A stretch of 64,000 bases of DNA from Hyposmocoma kahamanoa. Its lineage: Eukaryota; Arthropoda; Insecta; Lepidoptera; Cosmopterigidae. Every line of letters begins with the position of its first letter. Positions within the stretch are counted from its first letter, which is position 1. The notes below the pieces were generated by a model. That model did not search any database, was not told the origin of the DNA, and saw only the letters and a list, made by a program, of their open reading frames with translations. The DNA is taken from contig NW_020653712.1 of NCBI RefSeq assembly GCF_003589595.1, forward strand, positions 594,260 to 658,259. The letters are read 5' to 3'. This document shows, in pieces, positions 1 to 10,175 of this stretch. The position numbers and the translations under genes were made by a program.

Positions 1-889
1 ATTTTTCTTGAATTTTTGGAAAGAGGTAATAATCACAAGGTGCTAGGTTAGAGGAATATGGCGGGTGAGGCAGGATAGATACATTTTTTGTATGAAAATA
101 GTCGAGTGTTCTAGCAGAAGTATGCGGAGCGGCGTTGTCGTGATTTCAGAGGAGGTGCCGGATTCCTGGCTTCGGCCGCTTGTCACACCAAGCTGACAAC
201 ACTTTTGGGGCACAAACTGTTATATACCATTCGGAGTTAACTGTCCTTTGACCCTCTAGCACTACAGTAGCAACGTGTCCCGTCATACAGAAAAATGAGG
301 CGACTATTTGTTTCTGTGTGCTTAATGTACGACGACATTTCGTTGGCGTCGACTCATCTTCAAAGCACCATACAGTGGACTGTCGCTTTGTTTCATGATC
401 ATAGTTATATAACCATGTTTCGTCACCTGTCAGTATATCATAAACGTTTTTTTTCTCACCAGTGTCGAATTTATCTATCATAAATTTGCACCAATCCACG
501 CGACGTTCTTTCTGCTTATCGTTAAGTTTGTGCGGAATCGAACAACGCTTATGGAGAGACAGTTGTCCATGAATAATAGTTTGCAATGCTGCTGATCCAA
601 TGCCTAGTTCTCGCTCAAGCTCTACATATGTAGTTCGTCGGTTTTCGCGAATTACTTTTTCGACAGCTTGAACGTATTCTTGAGTAACGACCCGTCTTCC
701 TGACTTTGCCTCATCTTCAAAGCTTACGCGTCCTCTTTTAAATTCAACAAACTAATTGAAAACTGTAGCTTGTGAATAAGCAGTATCATCAAAAGTTGTG
801 GCTAAAAGTTCGAAACATTCTTGCGTATTTAAACCTTTTTTGTAGTCATAATAAATCATAACACGAAAATCACGTCGAGTGAGCTCCAT
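1..889 (-). pseudogene. mariner transposase pseudogene (DD34D type)
   Basis: The transposase would cut and paste the element at TA sites. The frame starts at ATG 889 (MELTRRDFRVMI) and stays open to 149, except for a TAG at 752-754 (codon 46) where mariners normally have Trp in an FN-W-F context. The first catalytic Asp is in TGDETW. A frameshift near 146-150 moves the rest to another frame, where the second Asp (HDNAAPHT) and the third (LAPCDYY) can be read towards base 1. The last 50 or so residues are outside the window. Family membership is secure. The lesions are seen directly, and loss of function is inferred from them. Confidence 0.88.
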
Positions 890-1071
890 TGTTGCGAACA
901 AATTTGCCGCCAGATTGTTTCCAAAAAATAAAAAAATAAAAAAGAATTCGGTTTAAGACGTGTTCCATTTTCAAATTTATTAGCAAATAACCTGCCTTTA
1001 CGACGGTGTATAACTTGCCAGTATCAAACAAGTGATTAAAGAGTATCTAAGTTCTTTTGGCATGACCCTCG
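1..1071 (-). mobile_element. mariner-like element, cut by the window edge
   Basis: This is a mariner-family DNA transposon read on the minus strand. Its right terminal repeat ends at 1071 (CGAGGGTCATGCC inward) and is followed by TA, the mariner target. About 180 bases of leader separate this end from the transposase start at 889. The other end lies beyond base 1. The transposase is broken, so the copy is dead. Confidence 0.88.
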
Positions 1072-1290
1072 TATAATATACACATTTAAGCATAAAAGAC
1101 ACAGAGAACGCGTGAGTGTCGGATCGGAAGCACGTCGGGTGTCATTCCACACGTGCGCGCGGGACCTAACCTGCTCCTGTTCCGCGCTCACGCGTTGGGT
1201 GTTGTCGTCCATATAAATACACGGAATTACACCCGCCGTGCTCCCGACCCGACACGCACCCGACCCGCACCAGCTGTTAGTGTGTTTCAC
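1072..1290. other. CpG-rich, GC-rich island-like segment
   Basis: This stretch is much richer in G, C and CpG than its surroundings. It holds a 10-bp inverted pair (AACGCGTGAG at about 1107, CTCACGCGTT at about 1187) and a TATAAATA string near 1212. No coding frame is convincing. It could be a retroelement leader or promoter fragment. Confidence 0.3.
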
Positions 1291-1500
1291 GCCCCACTAC
1301 TGGGCACGGGTTTCCTCTCAAGCTAGGGTTTAGGCCATTAAGTTTAGGTCTGTGGTCTAATGCGGGTTCAGGTTTCTTCACGATGTTTTCCTTCATCGAA
1401 AAACTCGTGGTAAGTTTCAAATTAAAGAGGTGCGAGCCCGGACTCGAACCCACCGCTTCTGCATGAGAGGCGGTAGGTCAAACCATTAGGACACCACGCC
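1290..1500 (-). mobile_element. tRNA-headed SINE, family D
   Basis: Read on the minus strand, it starts with a tRNA-like head whose B box lies in the GGACTCGAACCC segment (1440-1452 on plus). The body is shared with copies at 18360, 32035, 49255 and 55245 (CACGATGTTTTCCTTCA). The head does not fold as a functional tRNA. Confidence 0.7.
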
Positions 1501-1634
1501 AAGTGGAACGCTAGTAAAATCGCCAAAATAATGCAGTGTTTTTTGAAAGTTTGATTGGTTATTTTATTTTTCTGTTTAATTTGAAAATAAAAAATATCTC
1601 TGTCAGTTTTCTGATAGCTATAAAGGTTTTCTTT

Positions 1635-1923
1635 TATAATATCAAGTGACGGGACGAACAAGTCGTGCACCTGATGGTAAGCTACACGTCTGTCCATAAC
1701 AGTTGCCACTCAGAGCTTTGAATCGAAAAGATCTGAAGGGCTCTGCCACTGCGCCCATTGCCCTGAGGCATAAGGTGACAAGTCCCATGGGCCAGTAATT
1801 TCACCAGCACCCTTACCCTTCAAAACCAGAACACAGTAATGCTAACATTACTGCTTGTAGGCAGAAATAAGCAAGGTACTTCCCTGGACGAACTCTTTCA
1901 CAACGAACTATACTGCTACTAAA
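1635..1923 (-). mobile_element. Interspersed SINE-like repeat, family B
   Basis: This is an almost full copy of the commonest repeat in the window. The plus strand runs from ATATCAAGTGACGGG to TACTGCTACTAAA. The A-rich end (TATAAAA on minus) marks the minus strand as sense, with an ATCAGG-containing 3' tail like those of lepidopteran retroposons. Translated frames across this and sister copies do not agree and are chance ORFs. Confidence 0.7.
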
Positions 1924-2034
1924 AAAAAAGGTTTTATTTAAATACATGTGACAGTTGTCGCAAGCTAACGCATAAACATTGTAATGTATTTATAACGTAC
2001 GCAAAAATTTAGCACTTTTAAAAATTCAATTTTT

Positions 2035-2300
2035 ATAACTTTCTCTATGTGCTTGTTGCGGATCTTTGTTTTTGGTTTTCAACGACTTTTATGACATAGC
2101 GCCATCTGTGAGAAATCCATGAAAGTTTTTCTTCACCATTCAGTTACCTTTACAGCTACCAGCGGCAGACTAGAGATGTCGCTTTAATCATTATGATATT
2201 AAGTTAATTGAATATCACGATATCTTAATATCACAATATACGTCTATTTTTTGAGAAAATACTCCAGTAGTCTGTTATTATTATTGATACAAATATCGAA
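2035..2300 (-). repeat. 5' part of tRNA SINE family A
   Basis: Contains the family signature GCGCCATCTGTGAGAAATC and, beyond it, the AGAGATGTCGCTTTAAT block and an AT-rich ATATCAC/GATATT stretch. The same order recurs at 6255-6420, 8230-8340 and 32640-32826. The tRNA-like head is missing here. Confidence 0.5.
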
Positions 2301-3290
2301 TAAACACAAAGACAGTTTCTTTGGCCTGAACGGTCTTGAACGTCTCACGTCTATTACCTCAAAGTGGCTACGGTTGCGTGGCTTTAGTAAAAACATGATA
2401 TTCAGTAAAAAATCTTGCAATTAATACAGCGACACCTCTGTCACTCTTGTGGTAGCTGTAAAGGTGCCTGGATCAGTAAAGAAACTCTCATAGAGGCTCA
2501 CAGAGATTTGCATTTTGTGTTTGCTATGTAACAATTTATATAGTTTTATGTGCTTTCTCAAAGTAATGTAACGTAGAGATCATCCCTCTATACATTAATA
2601 TAGCCCAACTTGAGCAATACCATTTTAACCAAACATCCTCTCTTTTCCCATAATCTGACAGCGAACACTAATTCTCCTAATTAGGAATGTTAAGCCGCCA
2701 TTATCGATACATTGTAGCACACCTATGTAGCCTCTGAACAAAACTACTCTGTGCAGATTCCGCGAGCTGTGCTCTCGCTTCATTTGGTAAAGTCCTGGTC
2801 AAGCTTCTGTATAGAGACGGGGCAAGCATCGATACTTTTATAGTTCAAACAGAAAATTAAGCTCATTAAAACTCTTCTTTAATGCATGGTTTTTGTACTA
2901 TCATAAACATTACGGATATCTTTGTACAGTTTTATAAACTTTTTGTTACTTGCATATTTATTAACTAAATTTTCCTTTATGACTAAACCAAAATTAATAC
3001 AAAAATATTACACCATCTACAACATCTATATAATTTGAGCATGATTCATAGTGGTCATGGTGGCTGTGTCAAAAGCCGAGCCCGAAAACGTTGTTCTAGT
3101 AAATAACCCATTCTAATACTCATATTGCTTGTCATCGAATATGTCATCTACAATCCCTTCTGTTTATTTTTTTATGCGCCTATCTTTTAACGTCTTTAAG
3201 GTCTATCCAGCTCTTGCTTGACCTTAAAATATTGGCGCTAGTGCATTTTGGCATAAAAATTCGTGCTGTCAAAGGAAGAAATTAATTGAT
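2300..3290. other. AT-rich spacer, nothing recognised
   Basis: No ORF, repeat family or RNA gene is recognisable. There are scattered short A/T runs only. Confidence 0.5.
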
Positions 3291-3541
3291 TTAAATATTC
3301 AAATCGAACTTCGCGGCCTCTACGGCGTAATAGGGTAGTGCATATTGCCAATACAAGGGTTTATATAAAATTTGTAACACTACATTGAATTTAAAGTCAC
3401 GCTTTGGTCTCAAACTCGAATGGAATATTATCGAAACATTTGCCGACAACATCTCAGCTCTATCGTTACCCGCGTAAGCCATAAGTGGCTTAGTTACTGT
3501 ACAAGTGCCACCAAATACCGAATCAATGCGGGCTAAGAACA
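3291..3541 (-). CDS. Possible terminal coding exon, unknown protein
   Basis: On the minus strand a pyrimidine-rich acceptor (CTTCTTTTGTTCTTAG) precedes an 83-codon open frame. It reads RIDSVFGGTCTVTKPLM at its start and KFDLNI before a TAA. Several codons contain CpG, unlike the AT-rich spacer around it, which hints at coding. I do not recognise the sequence. Entry would be phase 1, so it does not continue directly from the phase-2 PLA2 cassettes upstream. It may be chance. Confidence 0.2.
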
Positions 3542-3734
3542 AAAGAAGGATTATGTACACCCAAAAAAGAATTAGCGAAACGAAAATACCCCGAGAAAAT
3601 GGCGCACTTTTCTTCCCGCTCTTTTTATTTTTTTTTGGTCTTGGTCTCGTTAGTATACGGTGTAGTCAGCATTTTTTTTAATGCCCGCATTTGATGTTTA
3701 GTGGCTTTTCTTGATTTATCAACGTATTTATTTT

Positions 3735-3960
3735 GAAAGTGGTGGTTTTAGTTTCGAATGAAAAGTTTCCAATAGACGATCTCGTAGCAGTAGAGCTCTT
3801 TGTAAAAGAGTTTGTCCATGTGAAGTGCTGTCACCTTTCCTATTTCTGCCGCCAAGCACAATGTGAGCATTACTGCGTTTTGGTTTTGAAAGGTAAGGAT
3901 CCCCAACCCGCACTGGGCCAGCAAGGCGGATTATGGCCTAAACCCTCGCCCGAGAGGATG
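3735..3960 (+). repeat. Joined fragments of SINE families B and D
   Basis: Bases 3785-3897 match the start of family B (GTAGCAGTAGAGCTC, then TTCTGCCGCCAAGCA). Bases 3900-3960 match the 3' part of a tRNA SINE (AACCCGCACTGGGCC, GGCCTAAACCCTC). The join suggests one inserted into or recombined with the other. Confidence 0.5.
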
Positions 3961-4015
3961 ATAATATTTCAATAAAAATATATTATTTTAAATTGGTCCA
4001 TTCTCGCGTACATTG

Positions 4016-4869
4016 TATACCGGGTGGAAATTTGTAATACCACCTGGAGGGAAAGTACTCTAAATACTGGAGATAGAAATTTTTACTTAAAAGAAAAATT
4101 CCTTTATTTTTTAAAAGAAATAAAACTGCATTCATAGATTTTCGAAAATTTCTAGCAACACGCGGGAATCGATCCCGCTTTAATCTAAAAAAAAAATGCA
4201 TCCTGCACTTTTATTGCATCGATCGATAGGGTTAATTATAAGAATAAAATCTCTCTCACAAAATTGGTTAATTAAATTAAAAGAAAACATGAAATCTTAA
4301 CGTATTTTAATAAAACGAAAAAAAGGGTAAACTAACTAATTAGTTGCTCGAAATGTGCTCCATTTTCTTGGATACACAAATTTAATCTTTTAACGAATTC
4401 GTTTTGAGTAACTTTTAATAACGTGTTGTGATGAATTGTATTACAAATCGTATTCTGACCCTCAGCCTTCAACTCGTTTACACTCGCATAGGATTTAAGG
4501 TAAATTTGATTTTTAACATATCCCCACAAAAAAAAAATCTAAAGGGGTGAGATCTGGTGATCTCGCAGGCCATCTGATTGTGCCGTTTGTACCAATCCAG
4601 GTATTAAAATGGTTACTAATGTAGGCAGTAGTGACTCTGCTGTTATGGGCGGGAGTGCCATCTTGCTGCAGAATTATTCGATTTCGCTCTTCCTCGTATA
4701 AAACATTTAACTCATTTCTTACGACATCCATTTCAAGATACTTAACAAGTAATCTGATGGACCTTTGAGTAAAAGTGCTTTAACTTGACCCATTGAATTT
4801 ATAACTCCAGATTTCATTGTTTTTGTAAGAGAGATTTCCAAGTGGCATTACAAATTTCCACCCTGTATA
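4016..4869 (-). mobile_element. Tc1/mariner-superfamily element with 28-bp TIRs
   Basis: Terminal inverted repeats lie at 4016-4043 and 4842-4869 (TATAC-C/A-GGGTGGAAATTTG...CCAC, 26 of 28 identical). The TA at each tip fits a TA target. At 854 bp it is shorter than an autonomous element and keeps only the C-terminal half of a transposase, so it is an internally deleted, non-autonomous copy. Confidence 0.8.
4332..4731 (-). pseudogene. Tc1/mariner (IS630-type) transposase fragment
   Basis: The C-terminal half of a DDE transposase of the lineage with LQQDGTPAHNS and WPARSPDLTPLDFF motifs. The first holds the second catalytic Asp and the second holds the third acidic position. The frame is lost at a run of ten T (minus strand), one more than the DFFLWG codons would need. 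Reading resumes in the next frame as MWGYVKNQIYLKS to a stop at 4332. The HTH and first Asp regions are absent. It belongs to the insect family with a HARBINGER-unrelated DUF4817-type HTH (from memory, not searched). Confidence 0.78.
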
Positions 4870-5307
4870 CAGTACATTGTATATTATATAAAGTAGAATG
4901 TTTATGCGGTGGCTAGGGACAGCTGTCACATGTATTTAAAAAGTGGAAATATTTGTGATTCTATATACAAAATAAAACTACTTTTGCTAGATAGAAATAA
5001 CCGAACGAATGAAAGATTTTTGAAGATCTTATCGAGTTGACTATCGGTTTTAACCATCAAAGGAAAAAGAAAAAAGCAAAGACAAAATCCTTACTGGCAA
5101 GCGAGACACCTGTTTGTCTACGCTTTCCACTCCATTTCCCGCGCGTTCAGCCGCGCGCGCCATTTTCGAATTTCGAACGCAGCCTGTCAACGTCTAAACG
5201 GCCAGTGAGAAATTATCGGAGTAAAGATATTGAACAAAATGGCCAATGAAAAATTTTATAGAAAGCGATAAAATATGACATTTCAGGGTATTAAAAACTA
5301 TATTACG
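4870..5307. other. Spacer, nothing recognised
   Basis: There is a small GC-rich patch near 5130-5175 (CGCGCGCGCC). The short plus-strand frame at 5037-5249 has no motif and looks accidental. Confidence 0.4.
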
Positions 5308-5799
5308 GAGAAATACGACACAAGAGCCGTCCGTCTCTGGCAACTCATCAGTCAAATGGTACTGATATCACTTTTGAATGGCAACTCCCGTTTGCGCTGA
5401 AATCACAAATTAGAAAGTTGAAATAGTACAGCGCCAACAACTGACCTGTATGTACGCCTCCGTATATTCCAAAAATATTCTGTATTTATTATAACAAAGA
5501 TAATATCTCTAACAACGGCCAGCTGTTCCATTCAGTGGTGTAGGAAAGACAGTAAAACATCTAATTACAAAACAAACTGAATCACATTTCATCGATAATT
5601 AAATATTAAAATATATAATTTTTAAATTTTCGTCCATTATAGCAAAGCTCAAGTTAAACTGGTCGATTTTCGAACTCGTCAATTGTTTCGAATTCGGGGT
5701 GGGCAAACGGAGCGCAGATGTCACCGTAATGATATGGCAGTATAGTTTTCAAACAAATTAAACGACATTTCATCTCTATTTCTGGTTATATACTCGATG
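5308..5799 (+). mobile_element. P-like THAP MITE, degenerate copy 1
   Basis: The body and right end match the family described at 15836-16326. The right tip is GGTTATATACTCGATG, ending at 5799. The left terminal repeat is eroded. The THAP start region at about 5509-5590 is present (CSIQWC in frame) but its initiator is ACG and it has an in-frame TGA. This is the oldest-looking of the five copies. Confidence 0.7.
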
Positions 5800-6114
5800 G
5801 ATCGAGGCTTCAAAAAAGTGCGCATTTGTACGCCAACATGGACCCCAATTCATTTTAAATTATCTCACTTGTTTGTCGTTAAAGTGTCAATAGCAGGTTT
5901 ATGTACGTTTGGTATTCTGCTAAAAGTTACAATAGTGGCTTGTCAGTGGAGCCATAGAGCTACTTTCAACTGCCATTGCAATTTTTTGATAAGCTGCTCT
6001 TCAGTGGCGAGACACATAAAAAAATACATTTATTAATTTGAAAAAAATTTCTTCGTTCTCCCACTTAATATCACGGAAAAACAGTCAATAAATTAAAAAA
6101 AAAAAACGAACACT

Positions 6115-6420
6115 AAGAAAAATTCCTTCGATCCGATTGGATTCGAACCAGCGCCTTCAGCATACGTTCTTCCAACTGAGCTACGGAACGAACTAGCAGA
6201 CCTTTCGAATTTTTAAATGTTTGTGCTTGTCGCAGATATTAGTTTTTTGTTTTTGACAACTTTGTTGCAGGAGCGCTATCTGCGAGAAATTTTATGTAAG
6301 TGTTTTTTTCACTGACCCAGGTAACTTTATTAGCTACCAGCAGCTGACTAGAGATGTCGCTTTAATAATTGTAATATTCAGTTTATTGAATATCATAAAA
6401 CATCGTGATTATTGTTCAAT
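6115..6420 (-). mobile_element. tRNA-headed SINE, family A
   Basis: On minus, a tRNA-like segment contains GTAGCTCAGTTGG (A box) and GGTTCGAATCC (B box, 6139-6150 on plus). It is preceded by the family's 5' block (GAAATTT...GCGCTCC). The head resembles a tRNA but the 3' half continues into SINE body, so it is not a functional tRNA gene. Confidence 0.65.
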
Positions 6421-6429
6421 ATTTATATG

Positions 6430-6770
6430 AAACTTATTAACGTATAAACTGTCCCCTATTTCCCAACGGCTACCTGGATGAATCCAATAACTAAAAATGG
6501 AATAAAAGCATTTCTCTTCCCATTCCATTAGTTCCATACAAAATAGTACAATAACAAGATATGGCCGCGGTTCATTGTGCGCGGGAAGCCACGGAAAAAC
6601 TTTTCCACACCGATAAACAATATTACTGGTTATCTTTTGACACTTTGACTCACCTTCCCCTTGGTAATTTATTTATTGGCATAGTGTTAAGAATGCGAGC
6701 AGTAGCGATGGTGAAGGCAAATTTTGAAAAAAAAACGTAAATAACAAAGAAATGGCGCTAGAAAGGTGAG
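6430..6770. other. Spacer, nothing recognised
   Basis: AT-rich sequence with a short GC-rich patch near 6560-6610. There is no coding or repeat signal I can support. Confidence 0.4.
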
Positions 6771-6773
6771 AAC

Positions 6774-7150
6774 TTGAGTGGAGACATCGCAGGGCGCGGC
6801 AGACCACCGCAGTGCTGGACGGACGACATTTGATGACACGGAGGTCGGGACAGTTGAGTGGGGCACAATATCGCCAAGAGTGGAAGAAGAGGAAAGAGGC
6901 CTACAGCCAAGATTGGATAACAAAACGGCCGCTATTAAGGATGACGATGAACAAATAAATAGATAAATATAAGTATTAGACATCATCATATACGTTGTTC
7001 TGATCCCAAAGTAACTACTTAAAACACTTGTGTTATGGAAATCACAAACAACGACCACAAATACCCAGGATCCGGGACAATATAGAAAACTTGTTTTTCT
7101 TTATTGACCCGGCTGGAGTGTGCAAGCCACTCGACCGCGGAGGTCGTGAG
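6774..7150 (+). mobile_element. LINE 3'-end relic (ORF2 tail plus 3' UTR)
   Basis: Bases 6790-6950 give, across two frames, the end of a LINE ORF2: GRPPQCWTDDI, then in another frame SGAQYRQEWKKRKEAYSQDW. This GRP...W.DD...W...EAY layout is typical of non-LTR ORF2 tails. Bases 6960-7150 match 46610-46800 and look like the shared 3' UTR. It is frameshifted and 5' truncated. Confidence 0.65.
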
Positions 7151-7194
7151 TTAAAAATATGGCCATGAGATTATTAATACAAAGTTTTAGTAGT

Positions 7195-7465
7195 AATACA
7201 GCTCCTTGTGAACGATTTGTCCAGGGAAGTAAATTTCTGCCGCCAAGCCGTAATGCATTCCGGTTTTGAAGGGTAAGGGTGCTGGTGAAATTACAGACTC
7301 GTCAACTTATGTCTCAGGGTGACAGGTGTAGTGCTGACTCCCTGTGTTACTCCTGCCCCTCAGTTCTTTGTAATTTGAAGCTCTGAGTGGCACTGCAACT
7401 GTTATGAACAGGCGTGTCGTTTACCACCAGGCCCACGACTTGTTACGAGCTACACATCGAGTCCT
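7195..7465 (+). mobile_element. Family B repeat
   Basis: A sense-strand copy from GTAGTAATACAGCTCC to CACGACTTGTTAC. It has lost the terminal GTCACTTGATATTATAAAA tail. Confidence 0.65.
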
Positions 7466-7469
7466 GTCA

Positions 7470-8000
7470 CATTCAAGGAGTTTTTCTATGTGTGACTCTA
7501 TCGAACACAGCATTACTAATATTTCCCTGGACGAACTCTTTCTCAAGGAGCTTTATTACCACTTAATGTTCTTTAGTGATTATTATTACATCTCATTCCC
7601 TCAGAAGTTGGAAAATATAAAATATACTTTAATATCTAAACATAGGAATTGAAAATGATAAACGCGTCTGAACAACACAAGCATAAATTTATCACAGTGA
7701 TTATCTCAATTCTACATTAGTACCCGTACTAATTACAATGCTTGCACAAGTCTAAATAGGATATTTAGCGTCTGCTCTCCGTTACACGCATTATTCACAC
7801 ATTATAAATCTCACAACCGTAGTGATAAAACGGAACGCATCCACTTTTTTTACATAAAGTACATCTTGAACGCACCTATGAAGAAAAATGGCTGCCTTGA
7901 CCGATTTTTTGTTGAATTTTACCGCGAATACCTTTTTTGCAGGTATCTCTGTGCTTAACGAGTCTGGGTAGGTAATACCACTAATAGCTTGTCGTATACT
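7470..8000. other. AT-rich spacer
   Basis: No gene or repeat recognised. The plus-strand frame at 7404-7652 runs out of the family B repeat into spacer and is not a gene. Confidence 0.45.
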
Positions 8001-8004
8001 TTTT

Positions 8005-8040
8005 AACCGACGTCAAAAGAAGGTGGAGGTTCGCCATTTA
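8005..8040 (+). repeat. Fragment of MITE family C end
   Basis: TTTTTAACCGACGTCAAAAG with the following GGTGGAGG matches the left end of family C. Confidence 0.45.
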
Positions 8041-8054
8041 AACGTATTTTAATT

Positions 8055-8345
8055 ATAATTATTAATACAAAGATCGAACACTTGGAAAAAAATTCCTTCG
8101 ATCCGGCCGGATTCGAACCGACGCGACGTCTTCTAGCAAACCCTGCCTGACGCTATGTGGTAACGGAACGAACCAGCGGACCTCACGAATTTTTCTATGA
8201 GCTTGTTTGTCGGATCTTTGTATCTGGATTTTAACTACTTTTTACCCGTAGCGCCATCTATGAGAAATCTATGAAAGTATTTCGTCGTGTATTTTATTTC
8301 TTAAGTTGTCACGAATGTCAAGATATTCAATTTTTTGGGTTAATT
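8055..8345 (-). mobile_element. tRNA-headed SINE, family A, near full
   Basis: In minus orientation it has the 5' block (CATAGATGGCGCTACGG), a tRNA-like head with GGTTCGAATCC (8109-8119 on plus) and the 3' tail GATCTTTGTATTAATAAT. It is one of the best copies of the family. Confidence 0.7.
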
Positions 8346-8559
8346 ACTCCACTAAAAATGTATTAATATACACCATATATAAGGGGTCAATTTCTGATTT
8401 CCAATTACACAAGGTACGTCTAATACTCTAATCTGTCGCTAGTAAAACCTGCTGTTATTACTTGTACGTAGAATGCTGTGTTTTGCGAATGTGGTGCTTA
8501 GCGAATATGGAATTTTAAGAAAGAGAGAGAGTTGTAAGATCGTGAGAATGTGATATCTT

Positions 8560-8630
8560 GCGAATATGATATTTTGTGAACATGATATTTTGCGAACATG
8601 ATATTTTGCGAATATGATATTCAGCGACCG
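8560..8630 (+). repeat. 16-bp tandem repeat
   Basis: About four consecutive units of the form GCGAAYATGATATTTT, with decayed units upstream from about 8493. It is non-coding and minisatellite-like. Confidence 0.75.
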
Positions 8631-8639
8631 AGGCCTCTG

Positions 8640-8905
8640 CCGCTTAATTAAGCCACGGAACTAACCAGCAGACCTAATGAATTTTTGTATGTTTATTGCA
8701 GATCTTTGTTTTTAATTTTAAAGACTTTTTTACCGTAATGCCAATGAATCCGGTTTATTGGATTTCACCCGCTTTCTGTTAACCGATTTTAATAAAACGT
8801 AGATATGGCAAGCCGTGACATGTGACCTGTAAAGGACCCGAAACGTTGGTTTGTTTGAAATAAAAACAACTATACGCGACTTAGATCCGAAAAAATACTT
8901 TAATT
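8640..8905. repeat. Mosaic of SINE A, MITE C and family H fragments
   Basis: 8640-8745 carries SINE A sequence (GGAACTAACCAGCAGACC). 8750-8800 has the family C segment GTTAACCGATTTTAATAAAA. 8815-8905 is a family H arm (ACCTGTAAAGGACCCGAAACG). Confidence 0.5.
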
Positions 8906-8919
8906 TCTTATGTCAGACG

Positions 8920-9107
8920 AGTCGTGCGCGAAGGCCACCACACAATGGATTCCCAAAGACAGAAAATGACCATTCGGCAAGCCAAAGCGTCGATGGAGAA
9001 ACGAGCTAGACGCTCACCTAAATGACTGGACCTCAGTGGCGCAAAACGGAGAGATGTGGAGAGATTGGAGGAAGGCCTTTGCCCATGCGGTGGGACAGTA
9101 TAAGACT
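8920..9107 (+). pseudogene. LINE ORF2 C-terminal relic
   Basis: The plus frame reads KATTQWIPKDRK, a stop, then PFGKPKRRWRNELDAHL and WRDWRKAFAHAVGQYKT. The WIP..GKP.RRW..EL......W..WR.AF pattern is the usual end of a lepidopteran LINE ORF2. A TGA interrupts it and it is directly followed by a family B repeat. Confidence 0.65.
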
Positions 9108-9345
9108 TTAAAAAAAACAAACAAGTTGTGCGCCTGATGGTAAGTTGGAGCTTTAAATCGCATAGATCTGAGGGGCACTGCCACTGCGCCCGTCACCCTG
9201 AGACATAAATTGACAAGTGCCATGTGCCTGTAATTTCACTAGCACCTACAAAACCGGAACACAGTAATACTGACATTACTGTTTGGCGGCAGAAATAGGT
9301 AAGGTGGCAGTACTTCACAGAGCTCTACTGCTATTAAAACCAAAA
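9108..9345 (-). mobile_element. Family B repeat
   Basis: Starts abruptly at AACAAGTTGTGCGCCTGATGG and runs to GAGCTCTACTGCTATTAAA. Its junction with the LINE relic at 9107 suggests insertion or template switching. Confidence 0.65.
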
Positions 9346-9990
9346 ACTCGGTACAACTTAAAATTCTACAATATCATTCTTATTCCTGTCAATGGGATCA
9401 AGTTACAAAAGCACAGTATATTTTTTTTAAAACAAAGCAAAAAATACTTATCAATTTGACCGATCTTCTATTTAGAGCGGATTGAAATAATATGGGATTC
9501 TTACGGCTCCCTAGATTGGCGCCATCTTTGTTTTTTTACGGGTTGTCATACGGTTACGCATATGACATGCGCTAAAAAGGATCTAAGGATTATTTTATGA
9601 TTTTACTGCTTAGAAAAGTTCTTTCATTCCGCGACGCCCCGACACGTTCCTAATTTTTATTTCTTAGAATGCGTAACAATCTTGTAGACTAATTTCATTT
9701 GCCGTGTTTATAGATACACATTTAGCTATACACACTGTGATGTTAAACTGCAGAAAAATAGCTATGTGCGAGATGTAAGATACAATTTTCAACAAACATG
9801 TTTGGCAGTTTTTTATAACTCTAGTCGTGGCCCACCATACGTAGACATAAAGACAGGCGTGTAGTAATTTATGAGCACCAATTAGGAGTACGAGATGCTA
9901 TCGGATTTTTTTCTAATTGTCACTATGGATAGAGATGGTGTAGAGTCGCTTTTGACAGTATTTATATTAAAATTTTTAGAAAGTTTTACG
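9345..9990. other. AT-rich spacer
   Basis: Nothing recognised in about 650 bases. Confidence 0.45.
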
Positions 9991-9994
9991 AATC

Positions 9995-10175
9995 TAATTG
10001 CCTCCGTGGCCGAACGGTTATCAAGCTAGACTGCCACGCAGGCTCCCGGGTTCTATTCCCGGGCCGGGAGAAATATTTTTATGAGAAGAAAAATGAGTCC
10101 GAAGATGACGTATCTCTAAATAGGCACCGATGGAAGAAGAAAAAGCGTAATAGCAAATCGATGCCCGGGTATACC
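9995..10175 (+). mobile_element. tRNA-headed SINE, family G
   Basis: The head has TGGCCGAACGG (A box) and GGTTCTATTCC (B box). The acceptor ends do not pair and the body continues past the head, so it is a SINE rather than a tRNA. Related heads occur at 21362, 53015 and 57850. Confidence 0.6.

Noticed and set aside
3291..3541. Assigning this exon-like frame to the PLA2 gene
   Set aside because: Entry phase is 1 rather than 2 and it lacks the Cys-rich pattern of a PLA2 C-terminus.
9995..10073. Possible functional tRNA genes at this and similar heads (21362, 53015, 11655, 15590, 60360)
   Set aside because: A and B boxes are present, but acceptor and anticodon stems do not pair and the sequence continues as repeat body shared with other copies.
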